Assembly: GCA_963704025.1 (NCBI GenBank) | Contig: CAVPGP010000002.1 | Span: 682,001-746,000 of the forward strand | Direction: 5' to 3' | Length of the DNA stretch: 64,000 nucleotides | From: CAVPGP01 sp963704025 | GTDB lineage: Bacteria > Actinomycetota > Thermoleophilia > Gaiellales > Gaiellaceae | Shown here: positions 51,768 to 62,471 of the stretch, one piece after another | Layout of the letters: each line of letters begins with the position of its first letter | How positions within the stretch are numbered: position 1 is the first letter of the stretch | Notes under the pieces: generated by a model | What the model was told of the DNA's origin: nothing | The model's input: the letters and a program-made list of their open reading frames with translations, nothing else | Databases searched by the model: none | Program-made: the position numbers and the translations under genes

Positions 51768-52643
51768 GTGCGTGGAGTGGTGCTTCTTGCGCTGACACTC
51801 CTGCTCGCCGCCGCTCCGGTGCAGATCCCGGTCGCGCCGAATCCCTGCGGCGCCGCGGCCGGCTTCGGGTCGGTGTGGGTCGCGAGCGACTCCGGGACGA
51901 TCTCGCGGGTCGACCCGCGTTCCGGGTCCGTGCGAAGGCGCGTGCGGGTTGAGAAAGGCGCGTGCTCCGTGACCACCGGCGCAGGCGCGGTCTGGGCGAC
52001 GAACTACAAGACGTCGTCAGTGCTGAGGATCGATCCGCGCACGTTCAGGGTGCGGAGCGTCCGGACCGGCTCGACGCCGTTCGACGTGGTCGTGGCGGGC
52101 GGGAAGGTCTGGTCGACCGCCTGGGGCGACGGGGAGCTCGTGGCGATCGACCCGCGGTCGCTCCGGGTCGTCCGCCGCGTGCAGGTGGGGCCGCACCCGG
52201 CAGGGCTGCGGGCGCTGGGCGGCGCGATCTGGGTCGGCTTCGGCCGCGATGCGACCGCGGTCGCCCGCTTCGACCCGGCGACCGGCGAGCTCGCGCGCGT
52301 CGAGATCGGCTCCCGCAGCCCGGGCTGGTTCGCGGCCGGGACGCGCGACCTCTGGATCCAGGCGGACGACAACCTGCTCGTCCATCTCGACCCCGTGACG
52401 CGGCAGGTCGTCGGCTCCCAGCGGATGGGGCGCACCCTCGCGCAGCCGGCCGCCGCGGCCGACGGGACGATCTGGGTCCCAGACAAAGAGCTCGACACGA
52501 TCTTCCGGGTCGACCCGGTGACGGGGACGGTGGTCGACTCGTTCCCGGGCGGCGACGGCGCGTTCCACGCGCTCCGCGCGTTCGGCTCGATGTGGGTGAC
52601 GAGCTATGCAGGCGCGGACGTCTGGCGGTTCGGCGCGGGGTGA
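51768..52643 (+). CDS. Secreted beta-propeller (YVTN/Vgb-like) protein
   Basis: GTG 51768 gives 291 residues with an N-terminal signal (GVVLLALTLLLAAAPVQIPVA) and six or seven repeats of a blade pattern like GAVWATNYKTSSVLRIDPRT or GTIWVPDKELDTIFRVDPVT. Such propellers bind ligands or scaffold proteins; some relatives are lyases. No catalytic residues are recognised. Divergent from the Mo oxidoreductase, 64 bases apart. Confidence 0.88.
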   Translation: MRGVVLLALTLLLAAAPVQIPVAPNPCGAAAGFGSVWVASDSGTISRVDPRSGSVRRRVRVEKGACSVTTGAGAVWATNYKTSSVLRIDPRTFRVRSVRTGSTPFDVVVAGGKVWSTAWGDGELVAIDPRSLRVVRRVQVGPHPAGLRALGGAIWVGFGRDATAVARFDPATGELARVEIGSRSPGWFAAGTRDLWIQADDNLLVHLDPVTRQVVGSQRMGRTLAQPAAAADGTIWVPDKELDTIFRVDPVTGTVVDSFPGGDGAFHALRAFGSMWVTSYAGADVWRFGAG

Positions 52644-52683
52644 CGACGCAGACGAGTCGACAGGCGGCTTCCGGGCGCCGGCT

Positions 52684-54379
52684 CTAGGTGAGCTGGTACT
52701 CGGGCCCCGAGCCGCCCTCGGGCGGGGTGAGACGGCCGCCCTTGGCGGTGATCGCGCCGCACTGGACGCAATTCGATGCGGTCACCTGCACCTCGACCGT
52801 CTCGCTCGCCTCGTCGCCGGCCCGGATCTCGTAGACCGCCGCGGGGCACATGCGCACCCACATCTGCGCGAGCCGGATCGGGACGTCGGTCTCGACCCGG
52901 ATGTGGCTCGGCTGGTCGTCGCGCGTGCGGTTGCCCGACGCGAACACCGAGGAGAGCTTGTCGAACGTGAGCGTGCCGTCGGGAGCCGGATAGCGCTTCG
53001 CCCGGTCGGTGTGCGTCAGCGGCTGCGCGGCGTCCGGCTCCGTCGGCGCGTCCCTGGGAGGCAGCTTTCCCTTGGTCGCGGTCTGCACCGTCGCGGCCGC
53101 GCCGCCCCGGTAGAAGCCGCGCCCGAACGCCTGACGCATGTTGCGCACCTCTTTCAGGTCGCTCGAGATGAAGCTCTCGGCGACCGCTTCGTCGTACGAG
53201 GAGAGCGCGCGCAGCGAGGCGCCGCGCTGCAACGCGGCCCACGCGGCGTCGGCCGCGAGCCGCCCCGACTCGACGGCGTAGTGCACGCCCTTCAGCGCGG
53301 GCACGTTGACGAAGCCCGCGCCGTCGCCGGTCAGGAGAAGACCGGGGGCGTGCAGCTTCTTCGGCAGCGCGACGAACCCGCCCTCCGGGATCGTCTTCGC
53401 GCCCCAGGCGAGGCGCTCGCCGCCGTCGAGGATCTTCCGGATCCGCTTGTGCGTCTTCAGCTCCTGGAGGAGATCGTGCACGGACAGCTCCGAGTCGCGG
53501 TAGTCGAGCCCCACGACCATGCCGATCGTCAGCATGTCGTCGCCCATCGGGTAGACGAACGAGCCGCCGAACTCGCGGTAGCGCCTCTGCGGACGCAGCG
53601 GCCACCCCATGGTGTGGATGACGCGGTCGAGCGGACGGGCGACCTTCCAGACCTCCTTGACGCCGAGCGCCCAGACCTGCGGGTTCTCGCTCCGCAGCCC
53701 GAAGCGCCGCAAGGCGACCCCGCTCAGGTGCCCCTGCGTGCCCTCGGCGAGGACGGTCACGCGGGCGTTGACGTCTGCGCCAGGCTCGAAGTTCGCGCAG
53801 CTCCTCCCCGTTTCGGCCACGGCCCTTGTCGCCCGTGCGGACGCCGACGACGCGGCCGTGGTCGACGAGCAGCCGCTCCGCCGCCGTCTCGGGCAGGATC
53901 GTCGTCCCTCCCTCCTCGGCCCGCTCGGCGAGCCAGCGTCCGAGCCGCGAGAGGGAGGCGACGTAGTTCCCGTGGTTGCGCATGGTCGGCGGCGTCGGGA
54001 TCGGCAGCGCCCGCTTCGGCGTCATGAAGTAGACGCTCTCGCGGTCGACGGCTCCGTAGAACGGCATCTCGTCGATCCGTGCGCGGTCTTTGAAGAGACG
54101 CCGCAGCGAGCGCGGGTCGACTACGGCGCCCGAGAGCAGGTGCGAGCCGGGCTGCTTGCCCTTCTCGAGCAGCGCCACCGGCACGTCGCCCAGCCGCTCG
54201 GCGGTGGCCGGGTCCTCCTCGAGCAGCTGCCCGAGCCGGATCGCCGTCGCGAGCCCGGCCGGGCCGGCGCCGACGATCAGGATCCCGACCTCGATTCGCT
54301 CGTCGACGGGGTCGGTCGGCTCGCCGACGTATTCCCGCCAGTCGAACGGCGGCGGGTAGTCGCTGGGGCTGACGCTCAC
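52684..54379 (-). CDS. Electron-transfer flavoprotein-ubiquinone oxidoreductase, one apparent frameshift
   Basis: Passes electrons from reduced ETF to the quinone pool. N-terminal FAD motif GILIVGAGPAGLATAIRLGQ; middle GSHLLSGAVVDPRSLRRL; C-terminal ferredoxin-like region with MCPAAVYEI and SNCVQCGAITAKGG. One extra base at 53797 separates GEEL and ANFEPGADVN; removing it gives 564 residues, the normal size. The usual last Fe-S cysteine (CxxCxxC) is absent: the pattern is CVQCGAI. It overlaps etfA by 4 bases. Assigned to ETF-QO (FixC relatives are shorter). Confidence 0.92.
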
Positions 54380-55344
54380 GATCCGCGGCGCTGGCGGACG
54401 AGCTCGGCCAGCTTGGGGACGATCGCGTGCAGGTCGCCGACGACGCCGAGGTCGGAGAACTCGAAGATCGGCGCGTTCGGGTCCTTGTTGATCGCCACGA
54501 TCACGTTCGAGGCCTGCATGCCGACCTTGTGCTGGATCGCGCCGGAGATGCCGAGCGCGACGTAGAGCTTCGGGCGAGACCGTCTTGCCGGTCTGGCCGA
54601 CCTGCGCCGCGTACGGATACCAGCCCGCGTCGACGACGGCGCGCGTCGCGCCGACGGCGCCGCCCAGCGCCTTCGGCCAGCTCCTCGGCGAGCGCGAAGC
54701 CCTCCGGAGCGCCGAGCCCGCGGCCCCCCGCGACGATCACGTCGGCGTCCTCGATCGACGGGCCAGTCGATTCGGCGTGCGCCTGCTCGACCATCGTCGC
54801 CTGCGGTCGAGAAGTCCTCGAACGACGGCGCCACGTCCTCGACCTCCGCGGAGCCGCCCGTCTCGACCGGGTCGAACGCGCCGGAGCGGAAGAGCGCCAG
54901 CCGCGGCGTCGACGTCCAGCCGACGTCCGCGACACGGAGTCTGCGAGCGCCGGGCGCTTCCCCGTCAGGCCCGCCGTCCGCGGTGACGTCGACGAGGTCC
55001 CAGTTGAGGCCGGCGTCGAGCCGCGCGGCGAGCCCGGCGGCGACGTCGGCGGCGAGCACGGACTGCGCGAAGAGCACGTTGTCGAAGCCCTTGTCGTCGC
55101 ACGAGCTGCGGCGAGCGCGTCGACGCGCGGCTGAGGCAGCGGCGCCTCGAGCGCAGGGTCGTCCACGACGTGGACACGGTCGCCGGCGCCGTGCCTCCCC
55201 GCCTCGTCGGCGAGCCCGCTCACGCCCGAGCCGACGATCACGCCGGCGACCTCGCCGCCCGAGCTGGCGGCCTTCGCGAGCACGCCGAGCGAGCCCTTCT
55301 GCAGCCTGCCGTCGTGGTGCTCGAGGAAGACGAGCGTCGCTCAT
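54376..55344 (-). CDS. etfA: Electron transfer flavoprotein alpha subunit, multiple apparent frameshifts
   Basis: Binds FAD and with EtfB accepts electrons from acyl-CoA dehydrogenases. Homologous pieces alternate between frames: a LEHHDGRLQKGSLGVLAKAA start, DKGFDNVLFAQSVLAADV, DADVIVAGGRGLGAPEGFAL (FAD domain) and the C-terminal LYVALGISGAIQHKVGMQAS, NVIVAINKDPNAPIFEFSDL. About seven single-base shifts are needed. ATG 55344 overlaps the etfB stop (ATGA). The total extent, 969 bases, is the right size. Confidence 0.88.
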   Translation of the reverse strand: MSDARLPRAPRRQAAEGLARRAREGRQLGRRGRRRDRRLGRERARRRGGEARRRRPCPRRGRPCARGAAASAARRRARRSSCDDKGFDNVLFAQSVLAADVAAGLAARLDAGLNWDLVDVTADGGPDGEAPGARRLRVADVGWTSTPRLALFRSGAFDPVETGGSAEVEDVAPSFEDFSTAGDDGRAGARRIDWPVDRGRRRDRRGGPRARRSGGLRARRGAGRRRWAAPSARRAPSSTRAGIRTRRRSARPARRSRPKLYVALGISGAIQHKVGMQASNVIVAINKDPNAPIFEFSDLGVVGDLHAIVPKLAELVRQRRGS

Positions 55345-56120
55345 ACGAGCTTCTTCTCCGCGAGGAAGTCGAGGATCGCCTCGGCCGCGTTGCCGTCGTC
55401 CTCGAGCTTCCGCGAGTCACCGCGCGGGCGGCGGATCGGCGAGCGCGAGCACGATCGTCCGCGAGCGCGCCCTCGCCCGCCTCGACCGACCGAGGTCGGC
55501 GAGGCTCAGCATGTCGGTCGGCTTCTTCTTCGCGCCCATGATCCCCTTCAGCGACGGATAGCGCGGCTCGTTGATCGCGTCGGAGACGGCGACGACGGCG
55601 GGCAACGGCGCCTCGATCACGTCGTAGCCGAACTCGGTCTGGCGCTTGCCGCGCGCCCGGCCGCCCTCGAGCGGTGAGCTCGGCGACCTGCGAGATCGAG
55701 CGGCCGGCGCAGCCGGTCGGCGACCGCGGCCCAGAGCACCGCGCCGTCGGCGTCGGACGCCTGCTGCCCGAAGAGGACGAGGTCGGCGCCCTCGCGCTCG
55801 AGCGCGGCGGCGAGCACGCGGCGACGTCGCCACGAGATCCGAGCCCGCCGCCGCCGTCGTCGGAGACGAGCACGGCGCGGTCGGCGCCCATGGCGAGCGC
55901 CTTCCGCAGCGAGTCCGACGGCCTTCTCCGGGCCCATCGAGACGACGACGACCTCGCCGTCGCCGGCGGCGTCCTTGATCCGCAGCGCCTCCTCGACCGC
56001 GTTCGCGTCGAACGGGTTGAGCGCGCCCTCGCCCGAGCGATCGAGGCGCTTCGTGCCGGGGTCGATCCGCCGCGTCGCGGCAGCGTCCGGAACGTGCTTC
56101 ACGCAGACGGCGATCTTCAT
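55341..56120 (-). CDS. etfB: Electron transfer flavoprotein beta subunit, multiple apparent frameshifts
   Basis: Adenosine-nucleotide-binding partner of EtfA. ATG 56120 opens MKIAVCVKHVPDAAATRRID, with EEALRIKDAAGDGEVVVVSM; later pieces in other frames are LVLFGQQASDADG, EFGYDVIEAPLPAVVAVSDA and INEPRYPSLKGIMGAKKKPT, ending AILDFLAEKKLV. About six or seven one-base shifts separate them, the first near 55915. No frame is open throughout. Expected length about 255 residues. Adjacent etfB-etfA-ETF-QO order argues for one working pathway. Confidence 0.88.
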
Positions 56121-56218
56121 CGGGGCGAGACTCTATCCACCGGGACGGCCCCCGTAGCGGGGTAGTGATCCGTCCAGATGCCTGGTAGGGTGCGGCGCTT
56201 CGAGCGCGAACCGGAGCC

Positions 56219-57143
56219 ATGATCAGCCACCGGACGACAGCCCGAGGGATCCTCTTCCTCATCTTCGCCGCGACGCTCGCGGCCGCGGCCGCGTCCGCAC
56301 GCGCAGGGAACCAACCGCCGCGAAAGGCCCCCGTCCAGCCGACCCCGCTCGTCTTCCCGGTCGTCGGGCCGGTCAGCTACGTCGACGACTTCGGCGACCC
56401 GCGCCCGGGCGGCCGCCACCAGGGCAACGACCTGATGGCGGCCAAGCGCTCCCTCGCGGTCGCCGCCGAAGGCGGCACGGTCAAGTTCTGGACGACCTCC
56501 GCGAACGCCGGCTGCATGCTCTACCTCTACGGCGACAGCGGGACGATGTACCTCTACATCCATCTCAACAACGACCTGACGCTGGGCAACGACAACCGCG
56601 GCAAGTGCGTCCCGGGCGTCGCCTTCGCAAAGGGCCTGAAGAGCGGCGACCGGGTCGAGGCCGGACAGCCGGTCGGCTTCGTCGGCGACTCGGGCGACGC
56701 CAACGGGATCCACCCGCACCTCCACTTCGAGGTGCACCCCGACGGCGGCTCGGCCGTCGAGTCCCTTCCCGTACCTGAAGAAGGCGGTGCGGCTCCTCTT
56801 CTACGAGCCGGAGGGCGTGAAGTTCACGCTCGTGCTCGACGGGACCGTGGTCAAGACCGGCGCGGGGACGCTGACGCTCAAGGTCGACCGGCTCCGTCAG
56901 TGGCCGTCGCACCTGCGCCAGTCGAAGGTCAACCGAACGCTGACGCTCTCCGTGCCGGAAGACGCCGTCATCGAGCAGCAGACACCGACCACAGGCATCG
57001 AGATGCTCAAAGTGGCGACGCCGCTCGACTCCGCCGTCCCGGGCCAGAGGGTCTCGATCTGGACGACCCCCGCGGAAGCCACCGCGGCCGCGCGTATCGG
57101 CGCAGCAAGCGCGATCGCGGCGGCGCGCGTCCTGCTGCGCTAG
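56219..57143 (+). CDS. Secreted M23-family peptidoglycan endopeptidase, one apparent frameshift
   Basis: LytM-type zinc endopeptidase. Signal peptide in about the first 30 residues, then the M23 core: metal ligands His/Asp in GRHQGNDLM and HxH in HPHLHFEVH. One extra base at 56759 separates GGSAV and SPFPYLKKAVRLLFY; without it 307 residues. The C-terminal 130 residues are a beta-rich region (Ser/Thr-rich, ends RVLLR) without assigned family. ATG 56219 has GGAG upstream. Divergent from etfB. Confidence 0.9.
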
Positions 57144-57149
57144 GAGGGC

Positions 57150-57917
57150 TTACCGGCCGCTGAAGTTCGGCTCGCGCTTCTCGACGAAGGCGGTCAGGCC
57201 CTCCTTCGCGTCCTCGCTCGAGAAGAGCTCTCCGAACCAGCTCGCCTCGCTCTCGAGGTTGGCCTCGTGGTCGCCGCCGTAGGCGCGGTTGACGAGGTCC
57301 TTGGCAGTGCGCAACGCGACGGGGCTCTTCGACGCCAGCAGCCTGGCCGTCTCGAGCGCCTTGTCGAGCACCGGGTCGTGCACGGCCTGGACGAGGCCGA
57401 CGCGGAGCGCCTCCTCGGCGTCCACCAGCCGGCCGGTGAAGATCAGCTCCTTCGCGAAGCCGAGGTTCGTCGCCCGCGCGAGCCGCTGGGTGCCGCCCCA
57501 CCCCGGGACGATCCCGAGGTTGATCTCCGGCTGGCCGAGCCTGGCGCGGGACGACGCGTAGCGGATGTCGCACGCGAGCGCGAGCTCGCAGCCGCCCCCG
57601 AGGGCGAAGCCGTTCACGGCGGCGACGGTCGGCTTGGGCATCGTCTCGAGCAGTCGCCCCGCCTCGTGACCGAGCGCGCCCCATGCCTTCGCCTGCTCGA
57701 CGTCGAGCCCGCTCATGTACTTGATGTCGGCGCCGGCGACGAACGCCTTCTCGCCCGCGCCTGTCAGAACGACGACCCGCGTCGCCCCGTCGTCGGAGAG
57801 CTCGCGCAGCCGGTCGCGCAGCTCGGTGAGGGTCGCCACGTCGAGGGCGTTGAGCGCGTCCTGCCGGTCGACGGTGACGACGGCGACGCCGTCGTCCCTC
57901 TCGACGGCCACCGGCAC
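57150..57917 (-). CDS. Enoyl-CoA hydratase
   Basis: Hydrates 2-enoyl-CoA in beta-oxidation. 255 residues; the oxyanion-hole pattern is KAFVAGADIKYM and NGFALGGGCELAL, and the two catalytic glutamates are in GGGCELALACD and GQPEINLGIVPGWGG. Start overlaps the acyl-CoA mutase small subunit stop by one base, so they are co-expressed. Confidence 0.95.
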   Translation of the reverse strand: MPVAVERDDGVAVVTVDRQDALNALDVATLTELRDRLRELSDDGATRVVVLTGAGEKAFVAGADIKYMSGLDVEQAKAWGALGHEAGRLLETMPKPTVAAVNGFALGGGCELALACDIRYASSRARLGQPEINLGIVPGWGGTQRLARATNLGFAKELIFTGRLVDAEEALRVGLVQAVHDPVLDKALETARLLASKSPVALRTAKDLVNRAYGGDHEANLESEASWFGELFSSEDAKEGLTAFVEKREPNFSGR

Positions 57918-58312
57918 TACGCAGGGACCTTCGCGTTCAGGAAGTCGACGATCTCCGAGGTCGGCGCCCCCGGCGTGAAGACCTCCGCGACGCCCTGCTG
58001 CTTCAACTCCGTGACGTCGTCACCGGGGATCGTGCCTCCGACGAGGACGAGCACGTCTTCCGCGCCCTGGTCCTTCAGGAGCTCGAGGATGCGCGGGACG
58101 AGGGTCATGTGTGCGCCGGAGAGGATCGAGATGCCGACCGCGTCCGCGTCCTCCTGGATCGCGGTCTCGACGATCTGCTCGGGGGTCTGATGAAGGCCGG
58201 TGTAGATGACCTCCATGCCGGCGTCCCGCAAAGCCCGCGCGATGATCTTCGCGCCGCGGTCGTGCCCGTCGAGGCCGGGCTTCGCGATCACCACTCTGAT
58301 CTTCCTGGCCAC
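57917..58312 (-). CDS. Acyl-CoA mutase small subunit, cobalamin-binding (IcmB type)
   Basis: 131 residues consisting of only the B12 domain: KPGLDGHDRGAKIIARAL has the DxHxxG lower-ligand histidine; later ISILSGAHMTLVPRI and LVGGTIPGDD pack around the nucleotide tail. This matches the size of the stand-alone small subunit of isobutyryl-CoA mutase (IcmB) rather than a methylmalonyl-CoA mutase with a fused B12 domain. Its large subunit is 2.3 kb away. Confidence 0.9.
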   Translation of the reverse strand: MARKIRVVIAKPGLDGHDRGAKIIARALRDAGMEVIYTGLHQTPEQIVETAIQEDADAVGISILSGAHMTLVPRILELLKDQGAEDVLVLVGGTIPGDDVTELKQQGVAEVFTPGAPTSEIVDFLNAKVPA

Positions 58313-58327
58313 CGTATGGGTCAGTAT

Positions 58328-59063
58328 ATGAACGTGAAGCTCACAGTCGTCGGGTCCTCACCCGCGTGGCCGAACCCCGGCGGCGCACAGTCCGGCTACC
58401 TCGTCCAGACGGACGGGAGGCGGCTGCTTGCTCGACTGCGGGCCGGGCGTGCTCGCGCGGCTGCGCGAGCTCCGAGGCAGCTGGCCGCACGTCGACGCGA
58501 TCGTCGTCACGCACTGGCATCTCGACCACTGGGGCGACCTCGTTCCGTGGGTCTGGGGAACGCTGGCCGGACCCGGCCGCGACGTATCGAAGGTCGAGCT
58601 CTGGCTGCCGCCGGACGGCGAGGAGCGCCTGCGCGACTTCGGCGCGCGGCTCGGCTGGGAGGAGATGTGGGAGTCCGCGTTCACGCTCCGCGAGTACCAC
58701 GAGCACGAGCCGTTCGAGGCGGCCGGGCTGCTCGTGACCGCGATCCGGCTGCCGCACTACACGCTGACGACCTTCGGGCTGCGCGTCTCGAGCGGCGACC
58801 GGACCCTCGCCTACTCGGGCGACACCGGCCCGAGCGAACGGCTGGCGGAGCTCGCGCACGACGCCGATCTCTTTCTCTGCGAGGCGACCCTCGCGCGCGG
58901 CGAGCTCGACGGCTACCCGCGCGGTCACCTGGACGCGGAGGAGGCGGTGGCGGCATTCGCGGCCTCGGGGGCAAAGCGCCTCCTGCTCACCCACCGGCCG
59001 CGCGAGCTGCCGCTCGACGAAGAGCTCGAGCAGGCCTACGACGGGTTGGAGCTCGAGGTGTAG
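58328..59063 (+). CDS. MBL-fold metallohydrolase, one apparent frameshift
   Basis: RNase Z/phosphodiesterase-type beta-lactamase fold, 244 residues. Start MNVKLTVVGSSPAWPNPGG; metal motif VVTHWHLDHWGDL, YSGDTGPSERL and the C-terminal LLLTHRP His. One extra T at 58428-58429 breaks the frame between GRRLL and LDCGPGVLARL. Without it the frame is continuous. Its 3' end overlaps the convergent gene by 28 bases. Substrate unknown; cyclic phosphodiester is typical of this subgroup. Confidence 0.9.
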
Positions 59064-59809
59064 CTCTCGGGCAGCGGGGGGAGCTCGCGCGAGCGCTGGT
59101 AGGCCTTCAGCGCGCGGCGCCCCTCCAGCCAGTTGCGCACGCCGAGCGCGGCCGGGATGACGAGGATCAGCCCGAGGACGCCGAACGGCAGCAGCAGCCA
59201 GGTCGCGCTGAGCCTGCCGCGGAACGTCGGCGGCGGCCCCACCGGCTCCGGGTGTCGCTCTGCGACAGGGGTCGATCCGCCGCCGATCCCCTTCGGCACC
59301 CAGGCGGCCACCTTCCACGGCGCGTGCTTGCCGCTGCCGGCCTGCTTCATCTCGATCAGAAACGTCTTGATCCCGCCGCCGTCGCCGATCACGGCCACGT
59401 CGAACGCGACGTCCCCCTCATACGAGTAGTCGAGGGTCATGTCGTAGATCCCGACCGCCGGGAACGGGATCACCGGGATGTTCCCGGACTGCCACTCCGT
59501 GCGGGAGATGCCGCCGCGGAGCTCGCGGGTCGTCATGTCGTAGGCGTCGGCGAGCCGCTTGCGGGCGACGGCCGTCTTGATGAACCGGGCCATCAGCGTC
59601 ATCACCTCTTGCCGCTGCGGCTTGGTCAGGTGCGCCGCCGGGGGCGCCTTGTAGACCCAGGCGGGCTTGTTCGCCAGCCGGCTCTCGTAGGACTTGCCGG
59701 TGTCGCCGATCCAGATTGCGCCGGCGACGGCGGCGCCGGTCGCGGCGAGAGCGCCCCCGGCCCAGGCCAGACGGCGACGGAACCGGTGTGAGCTCAACCG
59801 CCCCCGCAT
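59036..59809 (-). CDS. Membrane protein with outer domain, unknown (paralogue 1)
   Basis: 257 residues: an N-terminal helix (about 14-36), an outer domain of about 155 residues, and a second helix (about 205-228) plus a short basic tail. The outer domain shares the pattern GKSxExxLxNKPA and a central TAVARK-L--AY motif with the next gene, which shows the two are tandem paralogues. The domain looks like an NTF2-like alpha+beta fold (inference). No function known. 24 bases after its neighbour. Confidence 0.8.
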   Translation of the reverse strand: MRGRLSSHRFRRRLAWAGGALAATGAAVAGAIWIGDTGKSYESRLANKPAWVYKAPPAAHLTKPQRQEVMTLMARFIKTAVARKRLADAYDMTTRELRGGISRTEWQSGNIPVIPFPAVGIYDMTLDYSYEGDVAFDVAVIGDGGGIKTFLIEMKQAGSGKHAPWKVAAWVPKGIGGGSTPVAERHPEPVGPPPTFRGRLSATWLLLPFGVLGLILVIPAALGVRNWLEGRRALKAYQRSRELPPLPESYTSSSNPS

Positions 59810-59833
59810 CGCCTGCGCGCCCCTGGCGAAGCC

Positions 59834-60436
59834 CTAGCCGCCGGCTCCGTTGTTGGCGGAGCCGTTCGGAACCTGCGGGCTCCCGCGCGGCACCCAGCCG
59901 TTGACCAGCCAGTGCGCCTGATCCCCCTTGCCGACCTTGATCAGCGTCAGGAAGAAGATCTGGGGCTTGATCTTGTAGCCCTTCTTGGGCAGTAGGGCGA
60001 CCTCGACCAGCGCCTCCTTCGGGTACGAGTAGTCGACCTTCATGGGCGCGAAGTCAATCGCGTCGCCGGGGTAGGGCACGACCGGGATCGCTCCCGTGTT
60101 CCACTCCTTCAGCGACATGCCCTGCTTGATCAGCGGGCCGGAGAGCGCGTAGGCGCGCGTCAGGTTCTTCCGCGCGACGGCCGTGAGGATGAACTCCCGG
60201 GCGACCTTCTTCGCGTCCGCAGGGAGCTTGACCGTGTCCGGCACCGCGGAGCGATCGTCGGCCGGCTTGTTCGAGAGCGGCGTCTCGACCGACTTGCCCG
60301 TGTTGCCGACGAACGCGACCAGGAAGACGATGATCCCGGCGACGAGGACGACGATCGCGGCCCAGAAGATGCGCGACTGGAAGCGTGGTGACTGGAGTCG
60401 CGTGCGCAGCGACGACGTCTGGGGCTGAGCGCTCAT
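59834..60436 (-). CDS. Membrane-anchored protein, unknown (paralogue 2)
   Basis: 200 residues with one N-terminal membrane helix (IFWAAIVVLVAGIIVFLVAF) and an outer domain aligned to the previous gene: GNTGKSVETPLSNKPAD, then ILTAVARKNLTRAYALSG, WNTGAIPVVPYP. The second membrane helix of its paralogue is missing; it ends in a Gly/Asn-rich tail. Function unknown. The pair lies between the mutase subunits' genes, so a link to the acyl-CoA pathway is possible but unproven. Confidence 0.8.
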   Translation of the reverse strand: MSAQPQTSSLRTRLQSPRFQSRIFWAAIVVLVAGIIVFLVAFVGNTGKSVETPLSNKPADDRSAVPDTVKLPADAKKVAREFILTAVARKNLTRAYALSGPLIKQGMSLKEWNTGAIPVVPYPGDAIDFAPMKVDYSYPKEALVEVALLPKKGYKIKPQIFFLTLIKVGKGDQAHWLVNGWVPRGSPQVPNGSANNGAGG

Positions 60437-60540
60437 CTGGCTCAGAGTAGACGACTCGCCGCGGGCCTGTGTTAGCGCGGGATTAAAACCGCGTTACGGC
60501 GACGCACGAAGACCGGTTCTCCTGGAAGAGCTGGTTTCTC

Positions 60541-62214
<1,674 letters not shown>

Positions 62215-62471
62215 CGAGCCCATAGTGTAAGAGCGAGCCGCCGACGAGCGCAGAATTCACCCTCGGCTAACCCTCAACCTGAGCGTGATCGCTCGTTCGA
62301 GGGCGGACGAAGCCGCGATCGCGGCGTGGAGCCGGCGCTCCCCTGATCGGGGGATCTTTCGCGCCGGCGCTCGATTTGCGCCGCTCGAGCCTGTCGAAAC
62401 GCCGGTCTTCCGCCGATAGGAACGTCGTCTCCCGCGTGCGGATGCGCATCTGCGCGTGAGAGAGAACGCAA
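62215..62471. other. Divergent intergenic region between mutase and secreted protein
   Basis: About 250 bases with no credible gene. It should contain promoters for both divergent genes. I see GC-rich inverted repeats (for example GCGCCGGCGCTC and neighbouring GAGCCGGCGCTCCCC) but no clear -35/-10 pair. A GAGAGAA before the + strand ATG is the ribosome binding site candidate. Confidence 0.5.

Noticed and set aside
55341..56120. Overlapping small genes in the etf region
   Set aside because: The short frames are fragments of one EtfB separated by one-base shifts; together they give a full EtfB.
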